64,000 nt of DNA, taken from Emiliania huxleyi CCMP1516. Taxonomy: Eukaryota; Haptophyta; Isochrysidales; Noelaerhabdaceae. The notes beneath the pieces were generated by a model that ran no database searches, was not told the DNA's origin, and was given only the letters and a program-made list of their open reading frames with translations. Of this stretch, positions 63,469 through 64,000 are shown one piece after another. The number at the start of each line of letters is the position of its first letter. The first letter of the stretch is position 1. The stretch is from NCBI RefSeq assembly GCF_000372725.1, contig NW_005200517.1:72757-136756 (forward strand). Reading direction: 5' to 3'. The position numbers were made by a program, and so were the translations under genes.

Positions 63469-64000
63469 TCTCCTCCCTGCTCCTACCTGACAAGGCTCAA
63501 GGGAGAGGGACAGCGGCAGGCTCGCAGCTCCTAGCGACCTTTCGGTTCATCACGGCAGTCTCTCCTGGTTTATCAGCAGCTTTTTCTTTTCCCGTGGTGT
63601 ACCTGTGTTAGTGCCAGTGGAGTGCGCGCCAGTCGCAGTCCTGTGCCCAGACCCCAGTGCGCAGTGGTCCGTGAGAGGGAGGTGGCTTCGCTAAATAAAT
63701 TATTTTCCTGTGCTTCTTAGATGCCAGTGCGCGCCAGTCCCGTGCCCGACAGCAACGGCGTCGTCCTCGGACCTCGCAACCCGCAACGGTGGAGTCACTT
63801 CTCGCAACCGGCACTTTGTATTGAGAAGTTCCCCGTCTCGGCCGCCTCCACTACGAGCGTACGAGGACAACATCTCCTCGCCCGAGTTCGTCCCGACCAG
63901 CGACCAGTTGCGCTGAGCCGCCGACATCTGGACGAGGGCTCGAAGGCTCTCGACAAGACGACCTCCCTCAAGCACCGAGCCAAGCTCGTCCGCTGATCTA

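Larger units (their letters stand above)
62324..64000. other. Repeat-rich end of the window
   Basis: Contains a GTAGGTAGG run at 62753-62790, block B at 62858-62900, block A at 62928-62960 inside a stem, a CT-rich run at 63165-63185 and a foldback element at 63223-63468. Short frames at 63710-63996 follow an acceptor-like ttcttag and could be an exon of a gene running off the window, but nothing is recognised. Confidence 0.45.

Noticed and set aside
63710-63996. Possible exon at the right edge
   Set aside because: Open frames in two phases with no recognised domain; kept only as a remark in the intergenic entry.
1-64000. Dinoflagellate spliced-leader sequence, tRNA or rRNA genes, CRISPR arrays
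   Set aside because: I looked for the leader core TTTGGCTCAAG, tRNA T-loop patterns, conserved rRNA blocks and regularly spaced short repeats and saw none. A covariance-model scan was not possible.

Overview
The window looks like nuclear DNA of a GC-rich unicellular eukaryotic alga. A haptophyte is the best guess, but this is inference and no taxon marker was found. The reasons are: intron-bearing eukaryotic genes (NAT10/Kre33, Rrp42, a Vti1-like SNARE, a CFAP418 ciliary protein, a probable mitochondrial ribosomal protein mL53); a riboflavin enzyme with an N-terminal signal-like plus transit-like leader, as expected for a secondary plastid; many GC-AG introns; introns packed with minisatellites; and a KDZ-type transposon remnant. 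A dinoflagellate or pelagophyte is not excluded.

Left part (1-14.5 kb): the 3' end of an acidic Cys-motif protein, a Vti1-like SNARE gene with unusual extra membrane segments, a very large minus-strand gene (3811-9087), a Nudix hydrolase divergent from it, and a plus-strand ShKT-DnaJ-thioredoxin-ankyrin gene (10214-14486). The 3811-9087 gene is the highlight. Eight exons join with consistent phase into one 1,542-residue protein with a membrane anchor, a ribokinase/pfkB domain, an ankyrin-like region, a protein kinase and a CHAT-type caspase-like peptidase. Two of its introns are near-identical 45-base AT-rich inserts, each flanked by a 20-25 base duplication of the host exon, which is what introner-like intron gain should look like.

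Middle part (14.5-45 kb): a proline-rich surface protein, a small Tudor-like gene, RibBA (intact GTP cyclohydrolase II, degraded DHBP synthase half), Rrp42, an F-box/LRR protein, an unknown membrane protein and a coiled-coil RING protein. Between them lie repeat-rich stretches: a 399-base hAT-like MITE with 8-base target duplications, a 1,002-base Mutator-like element with 9-base duplications, a 2.75-kb element with inverted ends and a G-rich minisatellite core, a broken KDZ transposon piece, a nested inverted-repeat element with a long hairpin, and a SINE-like repeat.

Right part (45-64 kb) is gene-dense: CFAP418, NAT10 (8 exons, 1,052 aa), a METTL21-type methyltransferase, a serine carboxypeptidase, a small unknown gene, a membrane zinc-ribbon protein, L-serine dehydratase (6 exons), a secreted helical protein and an MDP-1 type HAD phosphatase. 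The final 1.6 kb is repeats without a convincing gene.

The genes are mostly unrelated housekeeping functions. Divergent pairs share short intergenic regions (9088-9316, 45962-46171, 57573-57768). A recurring 45-70 base block is found upstream of five genes, always in their sense direction. Exon coordinates were worked out by hand from reading frame, splice dinucleotides and protein-family continuity, without transcript data.
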